The notes: generated from the letters alone by a model not told the origin. A stretch of DNA of 64,000 nt from Trachythela sp. YZ-2020 (GCA_016169945.1 JADLSH010000217.1:1116001-1180000), one strand, 5' to 3'. Numbered from the stretch's first letter, positions 1 to 11,372 are shown. Program-made: numbers and translations.

Positions 1-1560
1 AAGTCTGATTTGTGTTTCACTGTCAGTTTCCTCTGACTGCTTTCTTTTTATAAACTCTCTTACTTTTTGAAGTCTGATTTGTGTTTCACTGTCAGTTTCC
101 TCTGACTGCTTTCTTCTGATTGACTCACTTTGTTTTTGAAGTCTGATTTGTGTTTCACTGTCAGTTTCCTCTGACTGCTTTCTTTTTATAAACTCTCTTA
201 CTTTTTGAAGTCTGATTTGTGTTGCACTGTCAGTGTCCTCTGACTGCTTTCTTCTGATTGACTCACTTTGTTTTTGAAGTCTGATTTGTGTTTCACTGTC
301 AGTTTCCTCTGACTGCTTTCTTTTTATAAACTCTCTTACTTTTTGAAGTCTGATTTGTGTTTCACTGTCAGTTTCCTCTGACTGCTTTCTTCTGATTGAC
401 TCACTTTGTTTTTGAAGTCTGATTTGTGTTTCACTGTCAGTTTCCTCTGACTGCTTTCTTCTGATTGACTCACTTTGTTTTTGAAGTCTGATTTGTGTTT
501 CACTGTCAGTTTCCTCTGACTGCTTTCTTTTTATAAACTCTCTTACTTTTTGAAGTCTGATTTGTGTTTCACTGTCAGTTTCCTCTGACTGCTTTCTTTT
601 TATAAACTCTCTTACTTTTTGAAGTCTGATTTGTGTTTCACTGTCAGTTTCCTCTGACTGCTTTCTTTTTATAAACTCTCTTACTTTTTGAAGTCTGATT
701 TGTGTTTCACTGTCAGTGTCCTCTGACTGCTTTCTTCTGATTGACTCACTTTGTTTTTGAAGTCTGATTTGTGTTTCACTGTCAGTTTCCTCTGACTGCT
801 TTCTTCTGATTGACTCACTTTGTTTTTGAAGTCTGATTTGTGTTTCACTGTCAGTTTCCTCTGACTGCTTTCTTCTGATTGACTCACTTTGTTTTTGAAG
901 TCTGATTTGTGTTTCACTGTCAGTTTCCTCTGACTGCTTTCTTTTTATAAACTCTCTTACTTTTTGAAGTCTGATTTGTGTTGCACTGTCAGTGTCCTCT
1001 GACTGCTTTCTTCTGATTGACTCACTTTGTTTTTGAAGTCTGATTTGTGTTTCACTGTCAGTTTCCTCTGACTGCTTTCTTTTTATAAACTCTCTTACTT
1101 TTTGAAGTCTGATTTGTGTTTCACTGTCAGTTTCCTCTGACTGCTTTCTTTTTATAGACTCTCTTACTTTTTGAAGTCTGATTTGTGTTTCACTGTCAGT
1201 TTCCTCTGACTGCTTTCTTTTTATAAACTCTCTTACTTTTTGAAGTCTGATTTGTGTTTCACTGTCAGTTTCCTCTGACTGCTTTCTTTTTATAGACTCT
1301 CTTACTTTTTGAAGTCTGATTTGTGTTTCACTGTCAGTTTCCTCTGACTGCTTTCTTTTTATAGACTCTCTTACTTTTTGAAGTCTGATTTGTGTTTCAC
1401 TGTCAGTTTCCTCTGACTGCTTTCTTTTTATAAACTCTATCTTTCTCAAGTCTAATTTGTCTCTCACTATCTGTTTCTTCCGACTGCTTTCTTTTTATAG
1501 ACTCTCTTACTTTTTGAAGTCTGATTTGCGTATCACTGCCAGTTTCCCCTGACTGTTTCT
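1..1560 (-). repeat. 69-bp minisatellite (23-codon protein repeat)
   Basis: The repeat restarts every 69 bp at positions 1, 70, 139 and so on to 1381, giving 21 near-identical copies. Two diverged copies follow near 1448 and 1517. Two subtypes alternate irregularly: one ends in a segment with ttttataaactctc, the other in ttctgattgactc. Because 69 is 23 codons, the minus strand keeps one frame open through both subtypes, encoding a motif like RKQSEETDSETQIRL plus an eight-residue linker. Another frame is open only in one subtype and is a shadow. The array runs off the left edge of the window. Confidence 0.95.
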
Positions 1561-2352
1561 CTTTTTATATTCACTAGAATTTTTAAATCTAGCTCGATTA
1601 TCACTTTCTGTTTCTACTGAACGCCTCTTTTTCTGATATTCTCTATCTTTTGCGCATTTAGCTTTGCTTTTGGAAGTCTACATTCATTTAATGGCACAGG
1701 TACAATTTCAAATAAGTTCGTATGTAGTTCTATTGACGGAAAATTCAAATATTGCTTCAACTCTAGAATATTAGTAAACTTCATGACAACAGCAGTGTCA
1801 TTAGGATCAGGTATTCCACTAGAGTATCTGGCATGCGAGTTGAATAGATAGAAAGGATCAATTCGCTTTATTAAGGCCATCATACAACCTTCTAATATTA
1901 AAATAGCATAGCTATCATTCAAAAAAATATTCGAAAGTGCTGTATGAATGTCATAATAGTGAGACTCAACTTCCCGGTCGGTTATAACAAGTACTTGAAG
2001 CTCTTTCCCATCATTTAAAAACTAAATTTGGTTTTCATTTTCAGCCTGAAAAGGCCCATAGAAAGAGGTAAATTGTTATCATTTTGTGTCTTAATGGGCT
2101 CTACCACAATGGGCAGATCAATGGTATTTTGCGCCTCAATGGGCTCTACCACAATGGGTAGATTGTTATTTGTGCCTGAATGGGCTCTATCACCACAGAG
2201 TACATGTAGATTAGTATCGACCACGCGGACAATGGAATATTTCGTGCGGTAAGAAGCGCCGATAAACTTATGAAAGCACATTGTTTGCCTCTAGAATGAA
2301 CACTAAACTGTTCATCGCTTTGATGGATATCACCAGAAAGAAATAAAGCCAT
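1..2352 (-). pseudogene. Helitron-type protein, N-terminal protease-like region and 23-aa repeats (decayed)
   Basis: Reading leftward on the minus strand from 2352, the first segment has GDIHQSDEQFSVHSRGKQCA, a motif with a candidate catalytic cysteine in QCAF, followed by SLSALL. After a short in-frame repeat (IVVEPIEAQ) at about 2210-2060 comes a segment at 2000-1614 with DGKELQVLVITD, then DPFYLFNSHARYSSG with a candidate catalytic histidine, then a TAVVMKF strand. This Cys...His layout resembles the papain-like, herpesvirus-tegument-type protease domain known at the N-terminus of many animal Helitron proteins. The 23-aa charged repeats that follow are also typical of that context. Several frameshifts (near 2200, 1614, 1540 and 1440) make it non-functional as read. 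The Rep and helicase parts would lie left of the window. A plus-strand relative lies at 23192-24240. Confidence 0.7.
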
Positions 2353-3160
2353 ACTTATACCTGTGTTTCTTCGGGAAATGTTTGTATCGTTTCCATCTAG
2401 TCAGATCCACAATAGAAAAGCTTGAAAAATCTTGAAAGTTGAGAACTTAGAAATTTTATTACTAATAAATTTAAGTTAATGAGACAACGCATTGAAGGTA
2501 AACTAAGCAACGCGTCATTCAAATATGCGGCTTGCTTCAAAAGAGGTCATTTCCTTCCAGGTCTCAAAGATAGCATTGTTTATTGTAACCTATTGACAGA
2601 TAGGACAAATATTCGTCTCATGACTTTGCATGCTTTCACGTGAGCAGCACATGATATTTCAGAATGAACCAATAGAATACTTAAAAACACCTTTCACTGA
2701 CAAATTGACCAATTAAAAGGTGTAATATGAGACAAGTTAATTGGCGCATAACTTTCAGGAGGTTAAGAAAAATTGTATCAGTTACACTGTGCGCCTTGCG
2801 GTACAAGATTTTAAAGTTTTCCCCCCACCCACCCACCTCCTCTCTTTTTTCTAACGTGATATTGGCTTTGCAGAGGCTTACCTTCAGTTTGTTTTCAAAA
2901 CTGCACATTGTTATTGATCTATTATTTGATATCTATAATATTATGGATATAAGAACAATGATAAAAACCTGAAGGACTGGTGTAAAGAGTCGCAAGGATT
3001 ATTGCTGATAGATATGGAATTCACTTTACTATGTACATATTTAATCAACTTTTTTATTTCAATTGTATAAGTATAATATATTTGTGGTTCGGGTTGAAGT
3101 CTCCAAAATGTCGACTTAATTGACCATAGACTCATTATACGTCACACATACCATATAATT
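2353..3160. other. No gene recognised
   Basis: AT-rich sequence upstream of the decayed Helitron-type gene. It holds a short C-rich tract near 2821-2837 and several short reading frames without recognisable motifs. Confidence 0.5.
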
Positions 3161-3299
3161 AAGGACTGTCAATAGGGGTTTATCGCCATTGGTCAGGTTA
3201 AGGACTGCCCATATGGGTCTAGCGCCCTGGGTCAGGTTATTAAGGACTGTCCATATAGGAGTTTAATTCCCCTTGGTCAGGTAAAGGACTGTCCAGTTG
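3161..3299. repeat. About 40-bp tandem repeat, 3.5 copies
   Basis: The phrase aaggactg recurs at 3161, 3201, 3243 and 3284, each followed by a diverged ccatatggg segment and by ggtcaggt. Period is about 40-42 bp. No coding potential is evident. Confidence 0.8.
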
Positions 3300-3649
3300 T
3301 TTCTTGGTTCAGGGTCGTCAGGGAATGGCTACCTCTGGCGGAGCTAAGTTTTATGGTCAAAGCATTCAGTTCAGTCAATCAGTTCAGCTTAGGGTGTGAC
3401 GTGAGTAGGCATGATGTTTGTCATAATATGAGTCTTCATACCCCAGAACCCTTTCTCCCACAAAAACATATTGTTTGATTTGTGTTTTGCAAATATGGTT
3501 TTATATCGACAGCTTGGGTCATTAAGCAGAGCACATGGAACAAAACATGCGCGCGCAATACAATATTTTTCTCGGCCTCCCCCCTCATTTTACAAATTTA
3601 CTTTGAGCTCAATTTTTGCCCCCGCAAATATGACATCTTAACAACTGTA

Positions 3650-4140
3650 ACGTCTCATCCAAAACAAAGCTACAAAGTCTTCAGAATCGTGCTCGTAAAG
3701 TGATCCTGAAATGGTTGACTTTGGAAGAGAGGAGAAGCTTTAATAAACCGATTGCTATGTATAAATGTCTCCATCACGAGAATGAGGGAATAGAGCTTCA
3801 GTGTACTCGACGTTCGGATGTACACCACCACAATATTAGGAAAAATAATGATTTTACGGTTCCCAAATCGAAAACCGAACAGTTGAAAAGAAATTTTCAG
3901 TGCTCTGCAATCCAATTGTGGAACTCTGAGAATGTCTGCCATAGGTACGTGATTCCTATGCATTAAGGAATCGAAAATTATGCCTAGTATTACCAAAGCC
4001 TCAAACAGAATATTTAAAGAAAGGTTTTGCATTCTCGGGAACAAAAGTGTGGAATACTTTACCTGAAAATGTGAAGTGCAGTGATAGCTTGACCAAGTTT
4101 AAAAAAGGCATAATGATCGCGTCATCAACTTCTACGTAAT
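3650..4140 (+). mobile_element. LINE ORF2 3' fragment (CR1/L2-like), frameshifted
   Basis: Plus-strand translation gives LQNRARKVILKWLTLEERR, then YKCLHHENEGIELQC, the usual region after the reverse transcriptase in CR1/L2-type LINEs. A C-terminal signature of the form PKSKTEQLKRNF...WNS is followed, after a frameshift near 3960, by a second version in another frame (KGFAFSGTKVWNTLPENVK) that ends at the stop near 4137. The upstream RT domain is missing, consistent with 5' truncation. A (TCTG)n tract starts about 90 bp downstream. Confidence 0.75.
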
Positions 4141-4227
4141 GTAAATATATCAATTTATACTTCGGCTTTCTTGTAAAGCAGTGTTATACACTGAAGAAAT
4201 ACCGAAATCAAATAAATATTTCTCTCC

Positions 4228-4560
<333 letters not shown>

Positions 4561-4587
4561 GAAGAAAGTAATTGTTGAATAGAATCC

Positions 4588-5061
4588 TTGGAGAGAAGCC
4601 CATCTTCACCTGGAACCGTTGTTGCATTGGTGTATTTCAAGAGGGAACCCTTTTCACCGCGAAAAAATTACAAATATGGCAAACGTGAATTGTGGAAATT
4701 TACCTCCGCAGTTGAAGATTGTGACTCACATTACACGTGGATTCATTGTCGAAAACATCTCTGGGACATTGGCAAACATTTTATCATGGCTTGTCGGGAA
4801 ACAAATATTGAAAGAAACCGTTTTTACGAGAAACTTTATGACGTAATTCCAACACAAATCAGCTGCTTCATTCATAGTATGGATGATGAAGACAAGTATA
4901 ATTATCTTCTAAGTTCAGATTTCATCCTCGCCACGGAAAATCTCGACACTGGTCATGGTGCCTTTTTGCTGGTTTCGTCAATGATTTACGATATTTTTAA
5001 AAAAGTGTATTGGTTGAACGCGAAAGACAACTTTGAAAGTACAGAAACGGAAATGAGCTAA
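4588..5061 (+). CDS. Unidentified 157-codon open frame
   Basis: This is the longest reading frame of non-repetitive composition near the left end. It opens at a TTG just after the TCTG tract, so the true start is unknown and it may be an exon or transposon remnant. The product has balanced composition with Cys, His, Trp and aromatic residues (for example HYTWIHCRKHLWDIGKHF). No signal peptide, membrane segment or known motif was seen. A single uninterrupted stretch gives weak support; no splice signals or promoter were identified. Confidence 0.3.
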   Translation: MERSPSSPGTVVALVYFKREPFSPRKNYKYGKRELWKFTSAVEDCDSHYTWIHCRKHLWDIGKHFIMACRETNIERNRFYEKLYDVIPTQISCFIHSMDDEDKYNYLLSSDFILATENLDTGHGAFLLVSSMIYDIFKKVYWLNAKDNFESTETEMS

Positions 5062-5064
5062 ACA

Positions 5065-5655
5065 GCTTTGAACAAACAATAATGTAAATATATTTTTAGT
5101 AATCATAGATCATATCTTAAAGAGGCGGTCAAGTCCGTTCTGCGCATAGTTTCTGCGCATTGTTTATGTTCGGCGCTTTGTTAACGTTTTTAGGTACTAT
5201 ATTCATATCTTATATGACGTACTTCGAACACAAGGCTAAGTCATAAATGTCATATTGTGTTCTTTGTTGTCATTATGAGTGGATTTATAGTGTTTTACTT
5301 TTAAAGGCAAGGAAAACAACATTAAAACACATAATTATAAGCAATTGATCAAGCGAAATTGAAGAGCTGCATTGATTTAATTATTCCTGAATACAAACAA
5401 TATGGTGTCGATGCATTCGAAGTAGCAAGCCACTCCAGTGAAACGAAGAACTCTGAACAGCAAGTTTTAGTAACGTTTATGATTGCAACATCCAAGGCTT
5501 GAACTGATTATTTGTGTTCGTTGTTGAAGATAATGCTGAACAGAGACGAGCTATCCATGCTCAACAACTACAGGTACTTTGGTCTCAGTTTAGTTTGGAA
5601 TGGTGTTGTAGCAGTCAGCTTGTAGATCCCTTGTCTTGTTTATATTTTGTTGGGA
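5065..5655. other. No gene recognised
   Basis: Mixed sequence with a doubled ctgcgcat motif near 5138-5160. Only short frames without recognisable content were seen. Confidence 0.4.
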
Positions 5656-5822
5656 TGCAGGCATATTGGGCCACACCATTTAATATGCGCACCCCCGCCC
5701 CAGTTGCATTCCGTCCCATATTGGGCCACACCATTTTGGGCCACACCATTTAATATGCGCACCCCTCCCCCCCCAGTTGCATTCCCCCCAGTTGCATACC
5801 TCTACCCAGTTGCATTCCGTCC
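5656..5822. repeat. Short direct repeats (ttgggccacaccattt / agttgcatt)
   Basis: The phrase attgggccacacca occurs near 5667 and 5719, with a third partial copy near 5735. The phrase accccagttgcattcc recurs with variations between 5694 and 5822, separated by C-runs. This looks like a locally scrambled low-complexity patch upstream of a LINE 3' end. Confidence 0.7.
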
Positions 5823-5823
5823 A

Positions 5824-6508
5824 TTAAACGGAAAACATGGCTCAAGATACTTGGAGTTACCCTTGAGGAAATACCAGAAAATTGGGATAGACACTTCGAA
5901 GAGATGCTCAAGAAAGCGAGTGGAAGAATGTACATTTTACGAGTATGTAAATATTATGGTTTTACAACAAAGCAGTTAGAACTTCTCTTTCAAAGTTTAA
6001 TAATGTCATTATTCACTTTTGGAATTGAACTTTGGGGAGGAGCATCCTATACTAAATACATCAGTCAGATTGATAAGTTTGTAAATCGTGCATACCGTAA
6101 TAGGTACGTAACAGAGAAATCTAATTTTAGAGAAATAATAAATAAGAGAGACAAGAGGTTGTGGAATAAAATATTAGATGATGAAAATAATGCATTAAGA
6201 GAACTTTTACCCAACAAATTAAATCGAACTTTAAGGCAAAGGGGACATGACTTTGAGCTGCCTTTAGTGAAAACTGAAAGATTTAAAAAATCTTTTGTAA
6301 ATAGATGTCTTTTCAATTTTATCTAGTGTATGACATTTTAACAATTATTAACAATATTGTAGGATTTTTACTAGTTTTATTAAATTATTGATGTAAATAA
6401 CTAATGAAAAATAGACTATATACCTTATTTTTACAATTCCATGTAAACTCGGACGTGTGTTTCGAGTATTGATTAATAAAGACTATTATTATTATTATTA
6501 TTATTATT
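5824..6508 (+). mobile_element. LINE 3' end (CR1/L2-like) with ATT tail
   Basis: Translation starts in the post-RT region with LGVTLEEIPENWDRHFEEML and continues in frame to SLIMSLFTFGIELWGG, LRQRGHDFELPLVKTERFKK and a stop at 6326. The 3' untranslated part ends in about eight ATT units (6485-6508), as expected for a LINE 3' tail. The element is 5'-truncated by about 80-90%. The C-terminal KTERFKKS motif resembles RTERFKNS in the LINE at 37489-42475, which suggests a related clade. Confidence 0.85.
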
Positions 6509-6808
6509 GAGGGGTCTGGATAAGGTCTTTCATCTTAATTTTTCCTAGGGGGTAGCTTGTGGAATTTTCAGAAAATTTAGGTGTTTTGAGATATCCAAGG
6601 GAGCAAGAACGATAATATCCTAAGGGGTATTTTAGATATCCTATGGGGAAGCTACCAAAAAAACACATCCAAGGGGGTTCCAAATTGTTTTTATACTAAG
6701 GGGGTGATGAAGGGACCCCTCAATAGGGGGGGTGTATATTAAATGGAATGGCCCATTTCGAATAAACATTACAATATATTTGTTACAACGCATACAAAAA
6801 TATTAGTG
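6509..6808. other. G-rich intergenic sequence, no gene
   Basis: Several runs of ccaaggggg, ctaagggg and taggggggg recur irregularly between 6510 and 6740. No frame or RNA gene was recognised. Confidence 0.4.
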
Positions 6809-6811
6809 TAA

Positions 6812-7169
6812 GGGCCTGTTTATATGATCCCGGCTAGGCGGGACGGGACAGTTGCCGAGATCCTGCTTGTAATATAAACTCTATTGAGTGTTTATATGAT
6901 CTCACTTCTATCCCACCTAGACAGGATCCTGGCGTCTGTTGCCGGGATCCCGCCTAGCCGGAACGAAAAATTCCCATATAAACACTCTATCCCGGCAGGC
7001 AGGATGAACTTTTCTTCTGAGCACGCGTAAATCCCTTTTCTACAAGAAAATATGACATCAAGCACTTAACTGGCTTCATCCCGGCCATATAAACACGCCA
7101 TTCCGCCTAGGCGAGTTTCCCAGATGAAAATGTCCCGTCTCGCTTAGACAGGATCATATAAACAGGCCC
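6812..7169. mobile_element. Harbinger-like MITE, TAA TSD
   Basis: The element begins GGGCCTGTTTATATGATCC and ends with its reverse complement, giving 19-bp terminal inverted repeats (TIRs). It is flanked on both sides by TAA (6809-6811 and 7170-7172), the TWA-type duplication of PIF/Harbinger transposons. Length is 358 bp with no coding capacity. Internal subterminal copies of cccgcctag and of its complement are present. Confidence 0.85.
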
Positions 7170-7172
7170 TAA

Positions 7173-7790
7173 GTATGTATATACCAGACGAGATCTCGGG
7201 GGCGCAAAAGCTATTGAATCCAAGGGCAGGGGCGCAAAACCTGGCCCAGTGGCAGACTAAAAAATGTACCCATTTTAGAAGACATCCAGGGGTGCAAAAA
7301 TTTGTCCCTGAGGGCGGCATTGCAAAAAGTTGGCATTGCCGATTTTCCAGTCTGGTGTACTATATATTATACACGAGGAATTGTAAACAAGGCTTTCATT
7401 ATTGGCATTTGATACTTTTTTTAAATGTTTATTGGTTAAAAATCTATAATATGAAACAAAACATTTTCAACATTGATATACTAATATCGTATATTGGTAA
7501 ATTAATTATGTACATGAAATTTAAGATATCTTTATTTATAAGATTCCAACGTTTTTATCGTCATTTTAGAGTATGATCCTCACTGAGGTACACACAAACA
7601 GATTATGATTTCCTCTAGCTTGCAAAACCAATTAAATACTTATAGTTCATAATTGCTTTACCACTGCAGCAAAATAATGCTTGTGTATCCAAAGCTAACT
7701 TTTGCTGGGGCAAAGCTGTTCATCCCCTCAGAAAGATTGTTGCCTTTTTGTGTAATATTTATACAGTAACTACATATTGCACTGTCATTC
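7173..7790. other. No gene recognised
   Basis: A short G-rich stretch with ggggcgcaaaa repeats (7199-7320) is followed by AT-rich DNA. No supported feature was seen. Confidence 0.35.
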
Positions 7791-7794
7791 ATAG

Positions 7795-7944
7795 AGTTTG
7801 GTGCAAAACCTTGTTGATGTAGATGTCCTTAGCAAACTTGCCCTTGAACTCCTCAGGAGACAACCTGCAGTCTTTGCAGATCTTACAAATGAGGAAATGG
7901 TGGAACATATTCAACTTGAGCAGAGCGAGGAATTTAATTCTTGA
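7795..7944 (+). CDS. Possible terminal coding exon
   Basis: A plausible splice acceptor (a pyrimidine-mixed tract ending cattcatag at 7794) precedes 49 in-frame codons and a TGA at 7942-7944. The peptide includes VDVDVLSKLALELLRRQ and FADLTNEEMVEHIQLEQ, which is amphipathic, helical-looking and unlike random translation. No upstream exon was found, and the family is not recognised. A downstream AATAAA at 8678 could end the transcript, which would place a MITE in its 3' UTR. This call rests on composition and one splice signal only. Confidence 0.35.
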   Translation, partial: SLVQNLVDVDVLSKLALELLRRQPAVFADLTNEEMVEHIQLEQSEEFNS

Positions 7945-8166
7945 TTTGGCGATGAGCCAATGAGGTGCTGGGGAGTTATTTTGGTAATGGACCTCTTTTG
8001 AAACAACAAGAACTTTAAACGTACAGGCAATATGTATTATGGCAACATGGGCATTTAGGTAGAGGGAGTCCCAGATTTATCCCAAGTTGCTGTATCTTGG
8101 CAATTATGTCATGATACTCTTCAGTTCACCAAATGATATATATACAGTATATACTGGATTCTATCC

Positions 8167-8566
8167 CATAGACGGATTTTCATATTTATTACTAGGGGGG
8201 TGCCAGAAATGTTAGGGGTGTAGCTGGTGAGGTAACACAAGGCGTCACCAAACGTTGTGCTGCAGGGCTCCAGTGAGGTCCAGGGGTGGAGCCGCTGGCA
8301 AGAGGCTAGAAAGCAAAGCACCCCCAGAAAATCAAGGTTTCTAGAGCACATCAGTAGGCATTCGAAGCAAAAAACTAAGGTTTTTGAAGTTGTCAAGTCA
8401 ATGAATTTGGCAGGTCCTTCAAGAGAGTTAAATGACCATAAAAACCCCCATAGGGTTGCATAGGGTTGCATGTTGAACTATTTATTATGGCAAAACGTTT
8501 CATTTGGGGGGGGGGGGTGAAAACAAATATTTGTGGGGGTACCACCCCCCAGAAAATCCGTCTATG
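8167..8566. mobile_element. hAT-like MITE, 8-bp TSD
   Basis: The element begins CATAGACGGATTTTC and ends GAAAATCCGTCTATG, a 15-bp perfect TIR. An 8-bp direct repeat TTCTATCC flanks it at 8159-8166 and 8567-8574. Length is 400 bp. The 8-bp duplication points to a hAT-type transposase as mobiliser. No transposase is encoded. Confidence 0.85.
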
Positions 8567-8677
8567 TTCTATCCTACTAAGTTGTAACACTTATGTAACT
8601 ATGTAGAACAATTATGTAGACTATTTGTTGTATGTGTGCTTTTTCAGCTTAGGTATTGAAAGAGTTAAATTTGTTTG

Positions 8678-8683
8678 AATAAA
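8678..8683 (+). terminator. Possible polyadenylation signal
   Basis: An AATAAA hexamer lies downstream of the possible exon at 7795-7944. In AT-rich DNA this hexamer is common, so the call is weak. Confidence 0.2.
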
Positions 8684-8699
8684 ATTTGCTTTTATTGGC

Positions 8700-10442
8700 T
8701 TTATTCTATTCTAAGTTGAAAAGTTGGGTGACTCCATAGAGAGCAAATTTAAATAAATCTGTATTCATCTCATCTAGCCAGCCATGCACTTTTTAATATA
8801 TAGATCATATTTCACATAGCTAACCAAGATCCAAATTATTAATTTGATTTATTGAAAAAATAGACTTCCAAACTAGAATCATTATGTACAGAGTACAAGC
8901 AGATTCTGGTGGAATGCAAAGCAACAACAGTTGCATGCAAATGTGTTAATTCCTCTAAAAAGTGATGCTGCCAATGTCATTTTCAATGGTTTCCAATGGT
9001 TACACCCAATGTTCTTTGTGTTTTATTACATGCTTTATTTCAATGCTGGGCGAGTCCCTTGAAAACCATTACAAATAACCTTGGCAATGACAAAATTTGA
9101 ACAACTCATTCAAAACAGTCTTGCCAACCAGAATCTTCTGTAAGCATGCTTATCAGATGCATTTGTGGAAATGACACAGATGACAGGTATATTTACTTTA
9201 TAATATTACAAAGTGTAGTCCTAGAAATGTGATATAATCTCAACCTCTGGGTGATCGGACCTGGCACACTCAGACACTTCTCAAATATTTTGGTAATCAA
9301 CTCCAGAAGGTACAGTATGTGTATTCTTTTGGTTGTAATTACACCACAGAGGTCCACACCTTCGTTTGTGTGCTATACTGAAAATTCATTTATAGTACAT
9401 AATGTTGATTTAGTACAAAATAGAACACCTAAGCTACAGTGTATGTATAAATTTAACCCAGGTGATCAAAGTAGAGTATTAACCCTGCTGGAAAGCTATG
9501 TTTTTGTTTACACAATCCATGTCTACTTGCTACTATTCATATCAGTAGAGTGACTCTATTTCACATAAAACACTTAATACTTTTGAAGGGCTTAGGCCTT
9601 AGTGGGGTAAGCCTACTACCAGGAAACCTTTTTTCATGAATGAATGGGCCCATTAAATTGTATAACCAAATTGTACCTAAACCTAGAACAAGGACATCAC
9701 TCTGTATTTCTGTATTTTTTTATACGAGCGTGATATCAAGATATATTTAGTCTTATCACAAGTGTCAAATAGATAAACTATTCATATATTTTTTAAAACT
9801 TAATCGGAGGAACAGCATGTGTTGTTGTTGAAGGTGTTGATGTGATCGAATTTCCCCTTGTGACTGTCAGTCTTGAGTGTCGCGTACATCGGTTTAAACA
9901 CAAACGTCGCTAAAAGAAACCACATCTCTTTTTATAATCACCATTTAATTTATGACATCTCACATATAAAAATTCACAAAATATGATTTATATTATAGAA
10001 TATAGTACCTCGTTTATTTCTTAGAGTTGTAGTAGTTGTCCAACAAAGATACCGCAACGTCCTACTCGGTCTTCGCTTCTATTTCGTCTTTTAATTGACG
10101 CCATCTCCAAAATTGCTCGTAAATGCAAACCTTTTTTGCCTATCTACTTTTTAAATTGACTTTCCTTGCATTTTTGGCGAGTGATTGACTTTCCTCTACT
10201 TGCCCTGACGAGTCCACTCCTGCCTTCCGCCATGTTAGAAATTGATGCCACCGGCGCAAGGTCAATCAAGGTTTGTTTACCTTTGAGGATTATCTATCTA
10301 TCTATATTTTAAACATCTATAATAACTTCCACGTTCAGGAGATTATCCTGCAATTTTACCATGAAAATGAAAAGCTTTGAATAAAGGACAGAATTACCAG
10401 CGTCATTTATGCTATAGATTTTCCCTAACTAAAACAGAAAAA
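8700..10442. other. No gene recognised
   Basis: AT-rich intergenic DNA with only short open frames and no recognisable motifs. A more GC-rich patch at 9830-9900 and 10030-10260 could be regulatory, but nothing specific was found. Confidence 0.35.
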
Positions 10443-10528
10443 GGTAATGTGGCCAAGTACGTGGTCTAAGGCGCTGATTTCAGATACCAGTAATTACGAT
10501 GGCGTGGGTACGAATCCGACCAATGCCC
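10443..10528 (+). pseudogene. tRNA-Leu(CAG)-like, unit A1
   Basis: The Leu-type body (tggcc, ggtctaaggcgct, long variable arm, tacgaatcc in place of ttcgaatcc) folds with a CAG triplet in the anticodon loop. It has a four-base insertion in the D loop and mismatched T and anticodon stems. The same insertion is in every copy of this type, so it is an old shared change. Probably not a working tRNA. Confidence 0.65.
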
Positions 10529-10754
10529 ATTTTCTGGGATTATATATTGACTCATACTTTGTAACATATTTTTATTATGTTGCCTTGTGTGCTTGAATGT
10601 GCAATATTTTGAAAAATTTGAAATGCAACGTGATACAAGTCTCTGTCAACTCCCATAAGTAAAAATATTGCGACCACATTCCATTGTGGGATATCTAGTA
10701 AAATTTTAGGCATGAATCATATCCTCTGTGTAAACCATGCACATGATCATCCTA

Positions 10755-10826
10755 AGGTTCTGCCGAGACTTGAACTCGGATCCTTGGATTCAAAGTCCAA
10801 AGTGCTAACCATTACACCACAGAACC
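10755..10826 (-). tRNA. tRNA-Gln(TTG), unit A1
   Basis: The reverse strand reads as a 72-nt cloverleaf starting GGTTCTGTGGTGTAATGG. It has loop CTTTGAA (anticodon TTG), the B-box GAGTTCAAGTC and a closing acceptor CAGAACC with discriminator T, as in animal tRNA-Gln. All stems pair. It is the only gene of the unit on this strand. Confidence 0.95.
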
Positions 10827-10948
10827 TGACAAGAGTTTGTCGAATATATACCTCCGCAATCCATTTTAACAGTTGCCCATCCCCCAGATGTCGTTCACAC
10901 TCATTACGAATAAATTTTTTTTAAATTATTTGAAACCCTTTTCCGCTT

Positions 10949-11046
10949 GTCAGGTTGGCCGAGCGGTCAAAGGCGCCAGACTTAAGATGAGTATTAAAAA
11001 TTCTGGTCCACAATTGTGGGCGTGGGTTCGAATCCCACACCTGACA
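10949..11046 (+). tRNA. tRNA-Leu(TAA) with 14-nt intron, unit A1
   Basis: Acceptor GTCAGGT pairs with ACCTGAC. The anticodon loop is CT-TAA-G, followed by an AT-rich 14-nt insert (10987-11000) and the closing TTCTGG. This is the canonical intron position after base 37. The long variable arm is the perfect hairpin CCACAATTGTGG. A and B boxes are intact. A T-run eight bases downstream can terminate Pol III. Confidence 0.92.
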
Positions 11047-11123
11047 TTGGCTTTTTTCGCATTTCATGTTGCCTGTTTTATCTGAGTTGAAAACCAATTG
11101 GGTTCAAAAATGTTTTGTGTGAT

Positions 11124-11195
11124 GCGTTTATGGTGTAATGGTTAGCATTGTTGCCTTCCAAGCAGTAGATCTGGGTTCGATTCGCGGTCAACGCA
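11124..11195 (+). pseudogene. tRNA-Gly(TCC), degenerate, unit A1
   Basis: The length (72 nt) and TCC anticodon match tRNA-Gly. Acceptor base 6 is changed (GCGTTTA against TCAACGC), and the T stem has cgcgg instead of cccgg, breaking two stems. Confidence 0.75.
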
Positions 11196-11372
11196 GCGAT
11201 CTTTGTTTAAGGTTGGAATGCTTGATTTGGAATATCTGTTCCTCTCTTTTTACATCTTTGGTAAAATGCAACTCTTATTCAACTTGTCTTTCCCGAAAAC
11301 AGTGCCGTTTACAATATAATAGTCAATATTCTTTAGAAAGTTTTGCTAGGATTCGAATAGCTTCCAGGTAAT

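Noticed and set aside
1..1560. Direct repeats resembling a CRISPR array
   Set aside because: The repeats are contiguous with no unique spacers, and the DNA is eukaryotic.
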